From CAVTJL01 sp963752325 (lineage in GTDB: Bacteria; Pseudomonadota; Alphaproteobacteria; Geminicoccales; Geminicoccaceae), in assembly GCA_963752325.1 (NCBI GenBank), contig CAVVXU010000005.1, forward strand, positions 248,001 through 312,000: DNA of 64,000 nucleotides. Direction: 5' to 3'. Below, one piece after another: positions 49,897 through 61,111 of the stretch. Positions within the stretch are counted from its first letter, which is position 1; every line of letters begins with the position of its first letter. Position numbers and translations under genes: made by a program. Under the pieces are notes generated by a model, which saw nothing but the letters and a program-made list of their open reading frames with translations, did no database searches and had not been told where the DNA came from.

Positions 49897-50600
49897 GCGA
49901 CGGGCTCGACCGCCGCCGCCTCGCTCGGGTCGTCGGCCGATTCGTGCAGCCGGCCGTTGGCGATGGTGACCTTGCGTTCGCAGCGGGCCGCGAGCCGCCG
50001 GATCGTGCGTGATGAGAAGGAGCGTCATGCCGCGATCGCGACACAGCGCCATGAGCAGGTCGACGATCGCCCCGGCCGGTGTCGCTGTCGAGGTTGCCCG
50101 TCGGCTCGTCGGCGAGCAGAAGGTCCGGCTCGTTGGCGAGCGCCCTCGCCAGGGCCACGCGCTGCTGCTCGCCACCCGAGAGCTGGCCCGGATAGTGCTG
50201 GAGCCGATGCTCGAGACCGACCTCGGCGAGGCCGGCCCGGGCGACGGCGAAGGCGTCGCGCCGGCCGGCGAGCTCGCACGGCAGCGCCACGTTCTCGAGC
50301 GCGGTCATGGTGGGAATGAGGTGGAAGGACTGGAAGATGATGCCGACATGCTGGCGGCGGAATAGGGCCAGCGCATCCTCGTTGAGCGTGCCGAAGCTCG
50401 CGTCCCGCCACGGCCACCCGCCCGGAGGTCGGCCGCTCGATGCCGCCGATGATCGCGATCATGCTGGACTTGCCTGAGCCCGAGGGACCGACCACGCTTA
50501 GGGATGCCCCGCGATCGACGGCCAGGCTCACGCCACGCAGGATGTGAACGGGTCCCGCCGCGCTGGCGAGCGAGAGATGAACGTCGGAGAGCCTGATCAT
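49893..50600 (-). CDS. YbbA/LolD-type ABC ATPase, several frameshifts
   Basis: About 235 residues read across at least three frame changes (near 50405, 50075 and 50000). Walker A 'VGPSGSGKSSM', signature 'LSGGEQQRVALARALANE', Walker B 'DLLLADEPTGNLD' and the switch 'TLLLITHD' are all present. ATG 50600. Partner of the FtsX-like permease, likely exporting a lipid or envelope component (inference). The high indel density is probably technical. Confidence 0.8.
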
Positions 50601-50643
50601 GAAATCCCGCTGCGGCTCCTGGGATACCCGCCGTCTGACGGAC

Positions 50644-51291
50644 ATGGTCCGGCGAGCGGGCCGCCTCAAGGTGCTGGCTCTCGCGATCCTGCTTCTCGGC
50701 GGCCAGCATGCCTGGGCAGAGTGCCGCATCGCGGTTCTGGGCGACTCCCTCGCCGCCGGCTATGGCGTGACCGAGGAGAACGCCTTCCCCTCCCGTCTCG
50801 GCGAGGCGCTCGACAAGGACGGCTTCGACTGCGAGGTGATCAACGCGGGCGTGTCGGGCGATACTTCGGCCGGCGGGCTCTCGAGGCTCGACTGGGTTCT
50901 CGCCGACGAGCCGACCCACCTCATCGTGGAGCTCGGCGGCAATGACGCGCTGCGCGGGCTGCCGGTCGACCAGCTCCGATCGAATCTCGACCACATCGTC
51001 ACAAGGACACAGGCGAAGGGCGTGGCGGTCTTCATGGCCGGCATGCTGGCGCCGACCAATCTCGGAAAGGCCTATGACGACGCCTTCAAGGACGCCTATC
51101 AGACGGTCGCGGAGCACCACCGCGTGCCGCTCTATCCGTTCTTCCTCGACGGCGTGGCGCTGCACCCTGGGCTGCTGCAGCAGGACGGGATTCACCCGAA
51201 TGCAGAGGGCGTCGCGGTCATCGTTCGGCGCATCACGCCCGCCATCGAGGCGTGGCTGCATGGGAACGGCATCTCAGCAACTGGCGGGTGA
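50644..51291 (+). CDS. tesA: GDSL-type arylesterase/lysophospholipase, TesA-like
   Basis: 215 residues. Signal peptide 'LKVLALAILLLGGQHAWA', then SGNH blocks: 'VLGDSLAAGYG' (Ser), 'NAGVSGDTSAGG' (Gly), 'VELGGNDALRG' (Asn) and 'DGIHPNAEG' (Asp/His). Periplasmic thioesterase/lysophospholipase. The ATG at 50644 is preferred because the ATG at 50599 would leave no promoter between it and the divergent ATPase start at 50600. Confidence 0.85.
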   Translation: MVRRAGRLKVLALAILLLGGQHAWAECRIAVLGDSLAAGYGVTEENAFPSRLGEALDKDGFDCEVINAGVSGDTSAGGLSRLDWVLADEPTHLIVELGGNDALRGLPVDQLRSNLDHIVTRTQAKGVAVFMAGMLAPTNLGKAYDDAFKDAYQTVAEHHRVPLYPFFLDGVALHPGLLQQDGIHPNAEGVAVIVRRITPAIEAWLHGNGISATGG

Positions 51292-51319
51292 GATACGCCA
51301 AGCCTGAAGCACCGAACGA

Positions 51320-51560
51320 TCGCTCATAGGTAGTTTTAAGGATCATTGCGATCTCTTCCTCGGTGAGTTTTTGACGATTTCCCGTTAAACAGGAAGGACT
51401 TACCCACAAACTGTTGATAACTACGGGGATAAGGGCAGACCGGGTACGGGGTGTGGACAACTTCGTGGAAAGAGCCAGGATGACGCCGGCGCCTCAGCGC
51501 GACCTTGCGCGCTTGCGGCAAAAGGTCGTCACGTGCTTGAGTGTCCACACATTCGGGGAG
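51320..51560. other. Cluster of DnaA-box-like sites, possible origin or DnaA-regulated region
   Basis: In the 345-base gene-free stretch between tesA and acs lie several near-matches to TTATCCACA: 51400-51408 (TTACCCACA, 1 mismatch), 51412-51420 reverse (TTATCAACA, 1), 51424-51432 reverse (TTATCCCCG, 2), 51452-51460 reverse (TTGTCCACA, 1) and 51541-51549 (GTGTCCACA, 2). The preceding 80 bases (51320-51400) are clearly AT-richer than the rest of the window, as an unwinding element would be. The flanking genes are not those usually seen beside alphaproteobacterial origins, so this is only a candidate. Confidence 0.4.
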
Positions 51561-51635
51561 CAATAGCGAGGCTGTGCCGCGGAGCCGAAACCGGCTGCGG
51601 CGTTCATCAGGCACGCTATTTAATGGAGGGGGCTG

Positions 51636-53569
<1,934 letters not shown>

Positions 53570-53600
53570 TCGGGCCTCCATAGGAGGCGGGTCGCCGCCT

Positions 53601-54110
53601 TCAGGCGGGCGCTGCGCCGGCCATGCGCAGCGCCCGCTTCTCGACCCGGATTCGCCACGCCAGAACCAGGAGGTTCAGGGCGCCCAGCAGGACGGCCACC
53701 TGCAACGCGCCGAACGCCAGCGGCAGGAGCGGGATCTCCAGGGCCACGATCAGATAGTTGGGGTGGTGCAGCCAGCGATAGGGGCCGCGCCGGACGAGCG
53801 GCTGCCCGGGCAGGACGATGACACGCGTGGTCCACCGTTCGCCGAGACTAAGCAGGATCCAGAGCCGGACGGGCTGCAGAACGACGAAGGCCAGGAGAGG
53901 CAGCGGATGCACGGCCGATCCGGCCGGCAGGCTGGCAATCGTCACCAGCCAGGCGAGGTGCAACGCCACGATCAAGGGATAGTGGCCGCGTCCGTGCTCG
54001 GTGGCACCCTGGGCGAGGAGCCGGCTCGTGTTCCTTCGCGCAACGAAGAGCTCGCCCAGGCGGAGCAGCGCGACGACCAGCGCCGCGATCTGCGGTGCCC
54101 CCAACATCAT
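53601..54110 (-). CDS. Isoprenylcysteine carboxyl methyltransferase (ICMT)-like membrane protein
   Basis: 169 residues with about four membrane segments. The conserved C-terminal part 'LVRRGPYRWLHHPNYLIVALE' is the SAM-binding signature of ICMT/PEMT-type membrane methyltransferases. ATG 54110 overlaps the stop of the type III polyketide synthase (ATGA). In comparable gene pairs the methyltransferase O-methylates the alkylresorcinol or alkylpyrone made by the synthase (inference). Confidence 0.85.
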   Translation of the reverse strand: MMLGAPQIAALVVALLRLGELFVARRNTSRLLAQGATEHGRGHYPLIVALHLAWLVTIASLPAGSAVHPLPLLAFVVLQPVRLWILLSLGERWTTRVIVLPGQPLVRRGPYRWLHHPNYLIVALEIPLLPLAFGALQVAVLLGALNLLVLAWRIRVEKRALRMAGAAPA

Positions 54111-55141
54111 CGGTCGATCAACAAAAAGCCGGCCGTGAAGCCAGGGCCCAGCGCCAGCATCATGCCGCGATGCCAGTCGGCGGCGCGCAGCGCCCGCTCG
54201 AGCACGAAGAGAACCGTCGCCGCCGACATGTTGCCGTAGGCGGCCAGCACCGCGCGACTGTCCTCCAGCGCCGAGGCCGGCACGTCGAGCGCCTCCTGGA
54301 GCCCGAGCACCACCTTGGCACCGCCCGGATGGCAGATCCACCGGCCGACATCCGCCCGGGCCAACCCCTGCCGTGCCAGAAACCGGTCGACGGGCTCGCG
54401 CATGCGAGTGCGGGCGATCTCGGGCACGCTCACCGAAAAGAGCACGCCCAGACCATCGTCCTCGACGCGCCAGCCCATGACATCCAGGCTGCCGGGCCAG
54501 CGATGCTCGCCGGATGCTCCGAGCGTCGGCCCCTCCCCTTCGGTCGACAGAAGGGCCGCGGCGGCCCCGTCGGCGAAGAGGGCGCAGGCGACGAGATTGG
54601 CCTTGCTGCGGTCGCCGAGCCTGAAGACCATCGAGCAGAGCTCGACGACGAGCACCAGGACGAGCTGTCCGGGGGCGGCCCGGGCCAGGGCGGCGCCGCG
54701 AGCGAGACCCTGGACACCGCCGCCGCAGCCGAGGCCGAAGATGGGCGTGCGCTCGACATCCTCACGCAGGCCCAGGCGCTCGGCGACGAGGGCATCCAGG
54801 CTCGGCGTCGCGATGCCGGTCGAGGACACGCACACGACCTGGTCGATCTCGTCGAGCCGGCGCCCGGCGCGCTCGATGCAGCGCTGGGCCGCCTCGGCGA
54901 GAAGGCCCGTCGCGTGCTCGAGATAGAGCCTGTTCTGCTCGGCCGGCCCACGGCGGGTGAGCTGCGCCTCGAGAGGCAGGCACATATGGCGCCTGTGGAT
55001 GCCGGCATTGTCGAACAGGCCGAGCAGCCGGTCGGTGTCGACGAAGTCGGCGGCGAACAACCCCCTCGCGGCAAGCTTCGCATCGCTCTGGGCGAAGCCG
55101 TGCGGGGGAACCGCCGTCGCCAGGGAAAGAATACGGGCCAT
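54107..55141 (-). CDS. Type III polyketide synthase
   Basis: 344 residues, chalcone-synthase-like fold. The catalytic triad is visible: Cys139 in 'FGLGCGGGVQGLA', His in 'WICHPGGAKVVLG' and Asn in 'AYGNMSAATVLF'. It condenses malonyl-CoA units onto an acyl starter to form alkylpyrones or alkylresorcinols. Its operon with an ICMT-type methyltransferase is the common bacterial arrangement for methylated phenolic lipids. Confidence 0.9.
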   Translation of the reverse strand: MARILSLATAVPPHGFAQSDAKLAARGLFAADFVDTDRLLGLFDNAGIHRRHMCLPLEAQLTRRGPAEQNRLYLEHATGLLAEAAQRCIERAGRRLDEIDQVVCVSSTGIATPSLDALVAERLGLREDVERTPIFGLGCGGGVQGLARGAALARAAPGQLVLVLVVELCSMVFRLGDRSKANLVACALFADGAAAALLSTEGEGPTLGASGEHRWPGSLDVMGWRVEDDGLGVLFSVSVPEIARTRMREPVDRFLARQGLARADVGRWICHPGGAKVVLGLQEALDVPASALEDSRAVLAAYGNMSAATVLFVLERALRAADWHRGMMLALGPGFTAGFLLIDR

Positions 55142-55193
55142 CTGCACCTCCAGGAGACGAGCAACCCTAGTACGCTCGCTCCCGGAAGGCCGT

Positions 55194-55943
55194 TCAGAAT
55201 CCGGTCAGCGAGGATGCAAGAAACGCACCCCGGGCTCCCAGCACATGCAGGCCGATATGGTGGGCCGGCGCCTGTGGGTGGGACGCCGTGGGCGGGAGCC
55301 CGAGAGCACCGGTCGCCTCGACGGGCAGGTCGTAGGTGGCGGTCGCGGGCTCGAGAACGACCACATCCTTGAGCGTCGGAACGAGCCCGTGGTTCCGGGC
55401 GGCCAGCATCGTCGAGACGAGATCGAGCACGCAAATGTCCGAGCAGATGCCCGTCACGATGGTCGCCTCGAGGCGTTGCGCGTTGATCCACTCGGTGAGC
55501 CTGTTGCGCAAGGCGCCGTGGCTGCCCTTGGCGAAGGTGGGCTCCATGGCGCCGACGAAGGCGTTCATGCAGTCCTTGCGGATCAGCGTGACGTCGGGAT
55601 CCTCGGCCAGCCACGCGAGATCGGGCACGAGGTCCTCCTCACCGGTGCCGCGCACACAGTGGGGCGGATAGGGTGGCTCGTCCTTGCCGGGCTCGTGGGT
55701 GTCCAGGAAGGCCAGCACCGGAAGACGCCGCTCTCGGAACTGACGCGCCACCGTGGCCGTGACCTCGATCATCCGGTCCACCTGCGCGTTCGGCGTCCTC
55801 GGTGCGAGCGGGCCCGCCCCGACGGTGCAAAAGCCGTTGACCTCGTCCACGATGATGAGGCCCGTGGCCGATGGCGGAGCGTAGGGTGCCATCGCGACCG
55901 GCATCGCCTGCCGCAGGCCCTCGAGTAACGCCTCTGCCCTCAT
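55194..55943 (-). CDS. Isochorismatase-family cysteine hydrolase (nicotinamidase-like)
   Basis: 249 residues. Catalytic residues: Asp in 'LIIVDEVNGFC', Lys in 'TLIRKDCMNAF' and Cys in 'IVTGICSDICVLD'. The metal-binding-like 'FLDTHEPGKDEPPYPPHC' suggests a nicotinamidase type. It hydrolyses an amide, possibly nicotinamide. 52 bases upstream of the polyketide synthase on the same strand, but a functional link is not evident. Confidence 0.8.
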   Translation of the reverse strand: MRAEALLEGLRQAMPVAMAPYAPPSATGLIIVDEVNGFCTVGAGPLAPRTPNAQVDRMIEVTATVARQFRERRLPVLAFLDTHEPGKDEPPYPPHCVRGTGEEDLVPDLAWLAEDPDVTLIRKDCMNAFVGAMEPTFAKGSHGALRNRLTEWINAQRLEATIVTGICSDICVLDLVSTMLAARNHGLVPTLKDVVVLEPATATYDLPVEATGALGLPPTASHPQAPAHHIGLHVLGARGAFLASSLTGF

Positions 55944-56080
55944 CGCACCCTCCCGGCTGTCGACGAACTTCCCAGCGCAGCATCTAACGAGGAAGAGGCC
56001 ACCCGTCGAGCAGCGACACGGCTTGACAGGCCTGTCCTCGGCGTCTCTTGCTCTGCCGCTCGCGAAGGGGAGGCCTTGCC

Positions 56081-56891
56081 ATGCGGATCGGGATCATCGG
56101 CTGCGCCGGACGGATGGGACGCACGCTCCTGCGTGAGGCGCTCACGACCGAGGAGGTATCGCTCGTGGGTGGGGTCGAGCACGAGGGCCACCCTGCCCTG
56201 GGCGTGGATCTCGGCCTCCTGGCCGGGCAGGAGGCCATCGGCGTGGTCGCCGATTTCGATCTGCCCGCCCTTCTCGGCCGTGCCGACGCCGTGATCGAGT
56301 TCTCCACCCCCGAGGCGACGCTGGCCAACGCCGAGCTTGCCGCCGCCGCCGACTGCGCCCACGTGATCGGGACCACCGGCCTCGGGGCAGCCGACGCCGC
56401 CCGGCTGCGCGAGACCGCTAGCCGGATACCGATCGTCTGGGCGCCGAACATGAGCCAGGGGGTCAATCTCCTGCTGGGTCTCGTCGAGCAGGTGGCACGC
56501 GCGCTCGATCCCAGCTTCGACATCGAGATCGTCGAAATGCACCATCGTCACAAGGTGGATGCGCCGTCCGGCACGGCGCTGGCGCTCGGCGAGGCGGCGG
56601 CGCGTGGTCGCGGGCGGCCCCTGGAGGAGCTGGCTGAGCGTGGCCGTGACGGCATCACCGGCGCCAGGAAGACCGGAGGCGATCGGCTTCGCTGCGCTCC
56701 GCGGAGGGGATGTCGTGGGGGATCACAGCGTCATCCTCGCCGGCGAGGGTGAGCGTCTGGTCCTCTCGCACATCGCGACCGATCGACGGATCTACGCCAG
56801 GGGCGCGCTCAGGGCAGCGCTTTGGACGGGCGGCCGCGGCCCGGGCCTTTACGGCATGGCCGACGTCCTCGGCCTCGGATCAAGGAGCTGA
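56081..56891 (+). CDS. dapB: 4-hydroxy-tetrahydrodipicolinate reductase, one frameshift
   Basis: About 269 residues. 'IGIIGCAGRMGRTLLREAL' binds NAD(P), and 'EMHHRHKVDAPSGTAL' holds the catalytic His/Lys. After a shift near 56676 the rest reads 'AIGFAALRGGDVVGDHSV' and 'AALWTGGRGPGLYGMADVLG', the normal C-terminus. Lysine/diaminopimelate synthesis, essential in most bacteria, so the shift is likely an error. Confidence 0.9.
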
Positions 56892-56899
56892 GACCAGTC

Positions 56900-57508
56900 A
56901 TGAGCCACCACGTCGACGTCTACTACTCGCTGGCCTCACCCTGGACCTTTCTGGGCTGGCAACGGCTGCTCGATCTCCTCGCGGGGACGGGCAGCAGCGG
57001 CAGCTTCAAGCCGGTGCAGATGGGCACGGTGTTCGCCGCGACCGGCGGGCTCCCGCTGGGCAGACGGTCGCCTCAGCGCCAGGCCTACCGCATGCAGGAA
57101 CTCGAGCGCTGGCGGGCCCGTCTCGGCATCACCCTCACTCTCGAGCCGCGCTTCTTTCCCGTCGACGACGCCGCCGCGGCCCGTCTCGTCATCGCCCATC
57201 GCGAGGCGGGCCACGATGTGGGCCGCCTCAGCCTCGCTTTGCTGCGCGCCGTCTGGGCCGAGGACCGCGACATCGGCGACACGGCGACCCTGGCCGCCAT
57301 CGCCGCCGAGCAGGGCCTGGACGGTCAGGCCCTGCTCGCCGCCAGCCACCGCCCCGAGATCACGGACCGCTACGTCGCCGACACAGAGGATGCCGTGCGA
57401 CGAGGCGTGTTCGGCGCACCGACCTTCATCGTCGGATCGACGCAGCTATGGGGCCAGGACCGCCTGGATTTCCTGGCCGAGGCGCTGGGCGCTCAGGCCC
57501 GTAGGTGA
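56900..57508 (+). CDS. 2-hydroxychromene-2-carboxylate isomerase-like (DsbA fold, GST kappa type)
   Basis: 202 residues. 'VDVYYSLASPWTFLGWQRL' is the kappa-class GST/HCCA isomerase opening (Ser in the thioredoxin-fold active site), and it ends with 'RGVFGAPTFIVGSTQLWGQD'. It isomerises aromatic breakdown products using glutathione, or a related reaction. It starts 8 bases after dapB. The 3' end overlaps the opposing DUF4332 gene by 83 bases. Confidence 0.85.
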   Translation: MSHHVDVYYSLASPWTFLGWQRLLDLLAGTGSSGSFKPVQMGTVFAATGGLPLGRRSPQRQAYRMQELERWRARLGITLTLEPRFFPVDDAAAARLVIAHREAGHDVGRLSLALLRAVWAEDRDIGDTATLAAIAAEQGLDGQALLAASHRPEITDRYVADTEDAVRRGVFGAPTFIVGSTQLWGQDRLDFLAEALGAQARR

Positions 57509-57980
57509 TGAGCGGCGTCAAATAGCGCGCCTGGCCCACCCAGTCGGCCACCTCCTCCGGCGTCGGCGAGCGTCGGGCAATCCTCTCGTAGCGGTTGTAG
57601 TCGCGCAACGCGGCGTGAAGCTGCTCCGGATCCCGGCCTGCCAGAGCCTGGACGTCGTGAATTCCAAGCTCCTCGAGCATGAGCCCGAACATGGCGCCGA
57701 CGCCATTGACCCGCGCCATGTCGGCACGCTGCACCAGGACCAGGATGACCTCCGGATCGAGGCCCGTGGCCCGCGCGAGCTGCAGGCGCCGGTCGGCCGT
57801 CGCCGCAGCGGCCAGAAGCTGGCCGCAGGTCGTAATTCGCCGGACCTTGAGCGTGGACCGAACACGCGTCGCCACACCGCGAAGCTTGCCGATCGGAAGA
57901 CTGTGCTGGTCGGGAACGGCTCCCACGCGCCGTTCCACACTGAGCTCTTTATGATTGTGCTGGGGCTTGAGCGCTTGCAT
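57426..57980 (-). CDS. DUF4332 domain protein
   Basis: 184 residues. The core 'LPIGKLRGVATRVRSTLKVRRI' to 'ARVNGVGAMFGLMLEELGIHDVQAL' region consists of helix-hairpin-helix-like repeats of the DUF4332 family. Function unknown. ATG 57980 chosen. The C-terminal ~25 residues, which overlap the isomerase gene on the other strand, look low-complexity and may result from a missed stop. Confidence 0.7.
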   Translation of the reverse strand: MQALKPQHNHKELSVERRVGAVPDQHSLPIGKLRGVATRVRSTLKVRRITTCGQLLAAAATADRRLQLARATGLDPEVILVLVQRADMARVNGVGAMFGLMLEELGIHDVQALAGRDPEQLHAALRDYNRYERIARRSPTPEEVADWVGQARYLTPLITYGPERPAPRPGNPGGPGPIAASIRR

Positions 57981-58272
57981 CGGTCGACCCTCCCTCGGGA
58001 ATGAACGGCCTGCCAGACCTGTGCCTCCTGCCGCCGTCATGTGAAGTGCAAGCAGCGTGCCATAGTTCCATTCGAGCTTATGCCAAGATCGTCGCGCTGT
58101 CCTCTCTATCGGTGAAGAGCCTCTAGTTCAGGGCGATTTTAAGGTTCCTCCCGCCCGCTCTCCGCGACCTAACAGTCGACAGCCGGACGCTCTTGACGCG
58201 AGCCGGAACAACTCGTCCGCCTGCAGTGTAAGAGGATCCAACGTTACCCTAGATTGAAGGAGGCGCCCGAGC

Positions 58273-58746
58273 TCAGCGGTAGGCGGCGAGCGCGCCATTC
58301 AGGGCCCGAGCGAGATCGAGGCGCTCGGCCTGGCTCAGAAACTGGCCGACGCGCAGCTCCTGGCCGTGCGAGCGGAGGGTCACGCCGGCCACACCCTGCA
58401 CCGGGTCCTCGACAGCCACACGCACCCAGTAGGGCTCGAACCGCCAGTCGCTATGCCGCCCGTTCGGCCCCACGCGCCGGACGTGCAGCCCCGTCTCGTC
58501 GAGACGGATCAGCTCCCGCCTGCGGCTTTGTCGCGTATTGCTGCGAAAGGCCCAATAGAGCAGCAGGACGTCGAGGCCGAAATAGCCGCTGACGGGCCAG
58601 GCACCCGCCGCCAGGGCGATCGTGGCGACGACGCCGCTCACACCCGTGACGCAGCCCATCAAGATCAGGAAGCCGTATCGCCCGAGCGGAGGATTCGGGT
58701 AAAGCATCACCTCGAAAGGCGGGAAAGCGAGAGTAGCACCTGCCAT
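58273..58746 (-). CDS. DUF2244 membrane protein
   Basis: 157 residues with two membrane segments after 'LYPNPPLGRYGFLILMG', and a cytoplasmic part 'LIRLDETGLHVRRVG' and 'VTLRSHGQELRVGQFLSQAE'. This is the DUF2244 pattern, often found beside nth in alphaproteobacteria. It is divergent from nth here with 35 bases between. Function unknown. Confidence 0.85.
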   Translation of the reverse strand: MAGATLAFPPFEVMLYPNPPLGRYGFLILMGCVTGVSGVVATIALAAGAWPVSGYFGLDVLLLYWAFRSNTRQSRRRELIRLDETGLHVRRVGPNGRHSDWRFEPYWVRVAVEDPVQGVAGVTLRSHGQELRVGQFLSQAERLDLARALNGALAAYR

Positions 58747-58781
58747 GGCTGTCGCGCCTGTTCCTCCTGCAGGACCGTTAT

Positions 58782-59483
58782 ATGAGGGAAACACAGCAAC
58801 CGCCAAGCGGCTGCAACATGGCGGCCTCGGCGCGCATGGGGACATTCCTCGGCCGGCTCGCCGAGCGCGATCCCGATCCCCATACCGAGCTCGCCTACGA
58901 CAACCCGTTCACGCTGCTGGTTGCGGTGGTGCTCTCGGCCCAGGCGACCGACGTGGGCGTCAACAAGGCCACGCGCCGCCTCTTCGAGCTCGCCTCCACG
59001 CCCCAGGCGATGCTGGCATTGGGCGAGGAGCGGGTCCGGGAGCAGATCAAGACGATCGGGCTCTACAGAAACAAGGCCAAGAACGTCATCGAGCTGTCGC
59101 GGCGTCTGGTCGAGGGGTACGAGGGCCGTGTGCCGCACGATCGGGCCGCCCTGGAAAGCCTGCCGGGTGTCGGGCGGAAGACGGCCAACGTGGTCCTCAA
59201 CGAAGCCTTCGGCGAGCCCACCATCGCCGTCGACACGCACATCTTCCGCGTCGGCAACCGGACCGGCCTCGCGCCCGGTCGGACGCCGCTCGAGGTCGAG
59301 CAGCGGCTTCTCGAGATCGTGCCGGAGCGCTTCCGCAAGGGCGCCCATCACTGGCTGATCCTCCACGGCCGCTACGTCTGCAAGGCGCGCAACCCGGACT
59401 GCGGCCGATGTGTTGTGGCCGATCTCTGTGACTATCCGGGCAAGGATGCCGGCCGCGGGAAGGAAGGCGGCAAGGCGTCGTAG
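58782..59483 (+). CDS. nth: Endonuclease III
   Basis: 233 residues. Helix-hairpin-helix with catalytic Lys 'LESLPGVGRKTANVVLN', catalytic Asp in 'AVDTHIFRVGNRTGL', and the 4Fe-4S loop C-x6-C-x2-C-x5-C at the C-terminus. It removes oxidised pyrimidines from DNA. A start at 58818 (MAASARMG) is also possible. The 3' end overlaps the opposing sulfatase gene by 52 bases. Confidence 0.95.
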   Translation: MRETQQPPSGCNMAASARMGTFLGRLAERDPDPHTELAYDNPFTLLVAVVLSAQATDVGVNKATRRLFELASTPQAMLALGEERVREQIKTIGLYRNKAKNVIELSRRLVEGYEGRVPHDRAALESLPGVGRKTANVVLNEAFGEPTIAVDTHIFRVGNRTGLAPGRTPLEVEQRLLEIVPERFRKGAHHWLILHGRYVCKARNPDCGRCVVADLCDYPGKDAGRGKEGGKAS

Positions 59484-60977
59484 CCACCGGTGACGCCGTC
59501 GGCAGTCAAAAGACAGCCCGAGAGCCTGCGGTCGGCGCAACGCATGCGCAGCGACAGGAGGGCCTGGGACTGCTCAAGCGCGACGGCCGCATGCATGGGC
59601 TCGGCAGCGAGGTTCCGCCGCCAGGCCGGGTCCGCCACGGTATCGATGAGGAGCGCCGGCAGCCCCGCGAAGTGCGCGTAGGCCCAACGCCGCCCGAACC
59701 GGACCTGCAGGCTCGCCGCCTCGGGCGCCAGGCCCAGCCGCGCCGCGACGATGTCCGGCCCCATATCGCGAAAGTCGTGCTCCGCATGCGCGGCCTCGCG
59801 CCAGCCGCGGGCTGCCTCGGATAACGAGCCTGTAATGAATCTCGACAGGGAGTGACCGTCGCATTGCTGCGGCACGGCGGCGCCGATCGCCTCGAGGATC
59901 GTCGGCATGAGGTCGACATGCTCGGTGAACGCGGCGACGCGGCGGCCACGGCGGGCCATCGAGCCGGGCCGGCGGACGAGAAGGGGCACATGGTAGGCCG
60001 CCGGAAAGAAGCCGGTCTTGCCGAGCATCCAATGGTCCCCGAGCATCTCGCCGTGATCGGCCGTCACAACGAGCAGCGTGTCGTCGAGCTCGTCCCTTTC
60101 GGCCAATGCCGCGATGACCCGTCCCAGGTGATGGTCCACCTCCGCGACGAGACCGTAATAGACCGCGCGCAACCGTGCGGTGAGATGGGCGTCGAGATCG
60201 GCAGGCCGCGCCGCCACGCTGGCGCCATGACCCGAGAACGGCAGATCGAGACAGGCGGCCAGCCAGGGATGGAGCCGGGCTTCCTCATCGAGCGTGGGGG
60301 CGCGGACCGGCCTCGGCGTCGCTGCCGGCGCGATCAGGGCGTGCCAGGGTGCGGCGGCCACCAGAGGCGGGTGCGGCTTGATGTAGGAGAGATGCGAGAA
60401 CCAGCTCGAGCGGGGCCGCTGAGCGCCGAGCCAGGCGAGGAAGGCGTCGGTCAGGAAGGCCGTCTCGCTGTCCTCGGCCCGCCAGAGTGCTGCGGCCCCC
60501 AGCGCCCCGCCATAGGCCTCGGTGAGGGACAGGCGTCCGTAGCCACGCCCGGCCAGATGGTCGAGCCAGGGTGCTCCGTCATCGAGGAGGACGAGCCCGG
60601 ACCGGTAGCCCGGCAGAATGCCCTCGTAGGTCCGCAACCGCGGATCGTCCGGTGCGAGCACCCGCGGGTCGGCGCTCGTGTCGGTATAGCCGAACAGCGT
60701 CGGATCGTAGCCGGCCCGCCGCGCCTCGAGCGCCAGCGTGGTCAGGGTGGAATCGAGGGGCGTCCCATTCCGGACGGAGCGGTGGTTGAAGGCGTACATG
60801 CCGGTGTGGAGGCACGCCCGCGCCGGGCCGCAGGGTGTCGCGTTGCTGAAGTGATTGAGGAAGACTGTCCCATCCGCCGCCAGCGCGTCCAGGCTCGGCG
60901 TAGAGCGCGCAGGCGTGCCCGAGACAGCCCAGCGTGTCGCCCCGCCACTGATCGGCCGTGACGAGCAGCACGTTCAT
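59432..60977 (-). CDS. Sulfatase/phosphonate monoester hydrolase-type enzyme, one frameshift
   Basis: About 515 residues. 'MNVLLVTADQWRGDTLGCLG' starts the alkaline-phosphatase-superfamily fold. After a shift near 60895 the formylglycine motif 'CGPAR' appears in the stretch before 'GMYAFNHRSVRNGTPLD'. Metal residues follow in 'VVTADHGEMLGDHWMLGKTG'. The 'NHRSVRNGTPLD' style matches phosphonate monoester hydrolases/promiscuous arylsulfatases better than classical sulfatases. No dedicated maturase gene was seen nearby. Confidence 0.85.
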
Positions 60978-61111
60978 CGCGAGAGCCCTGTCCCTGCCAG
61001 CCTGAGCCGATCTGTCCTCATGAGCGGCTTAGTCCCGTCAATCAGGCCAGGTTGCACCCTCGGGCCCGCCCCACCGTTCCGGACGCGATCGACGCGCGCG
61101 CTCACCGGCTG

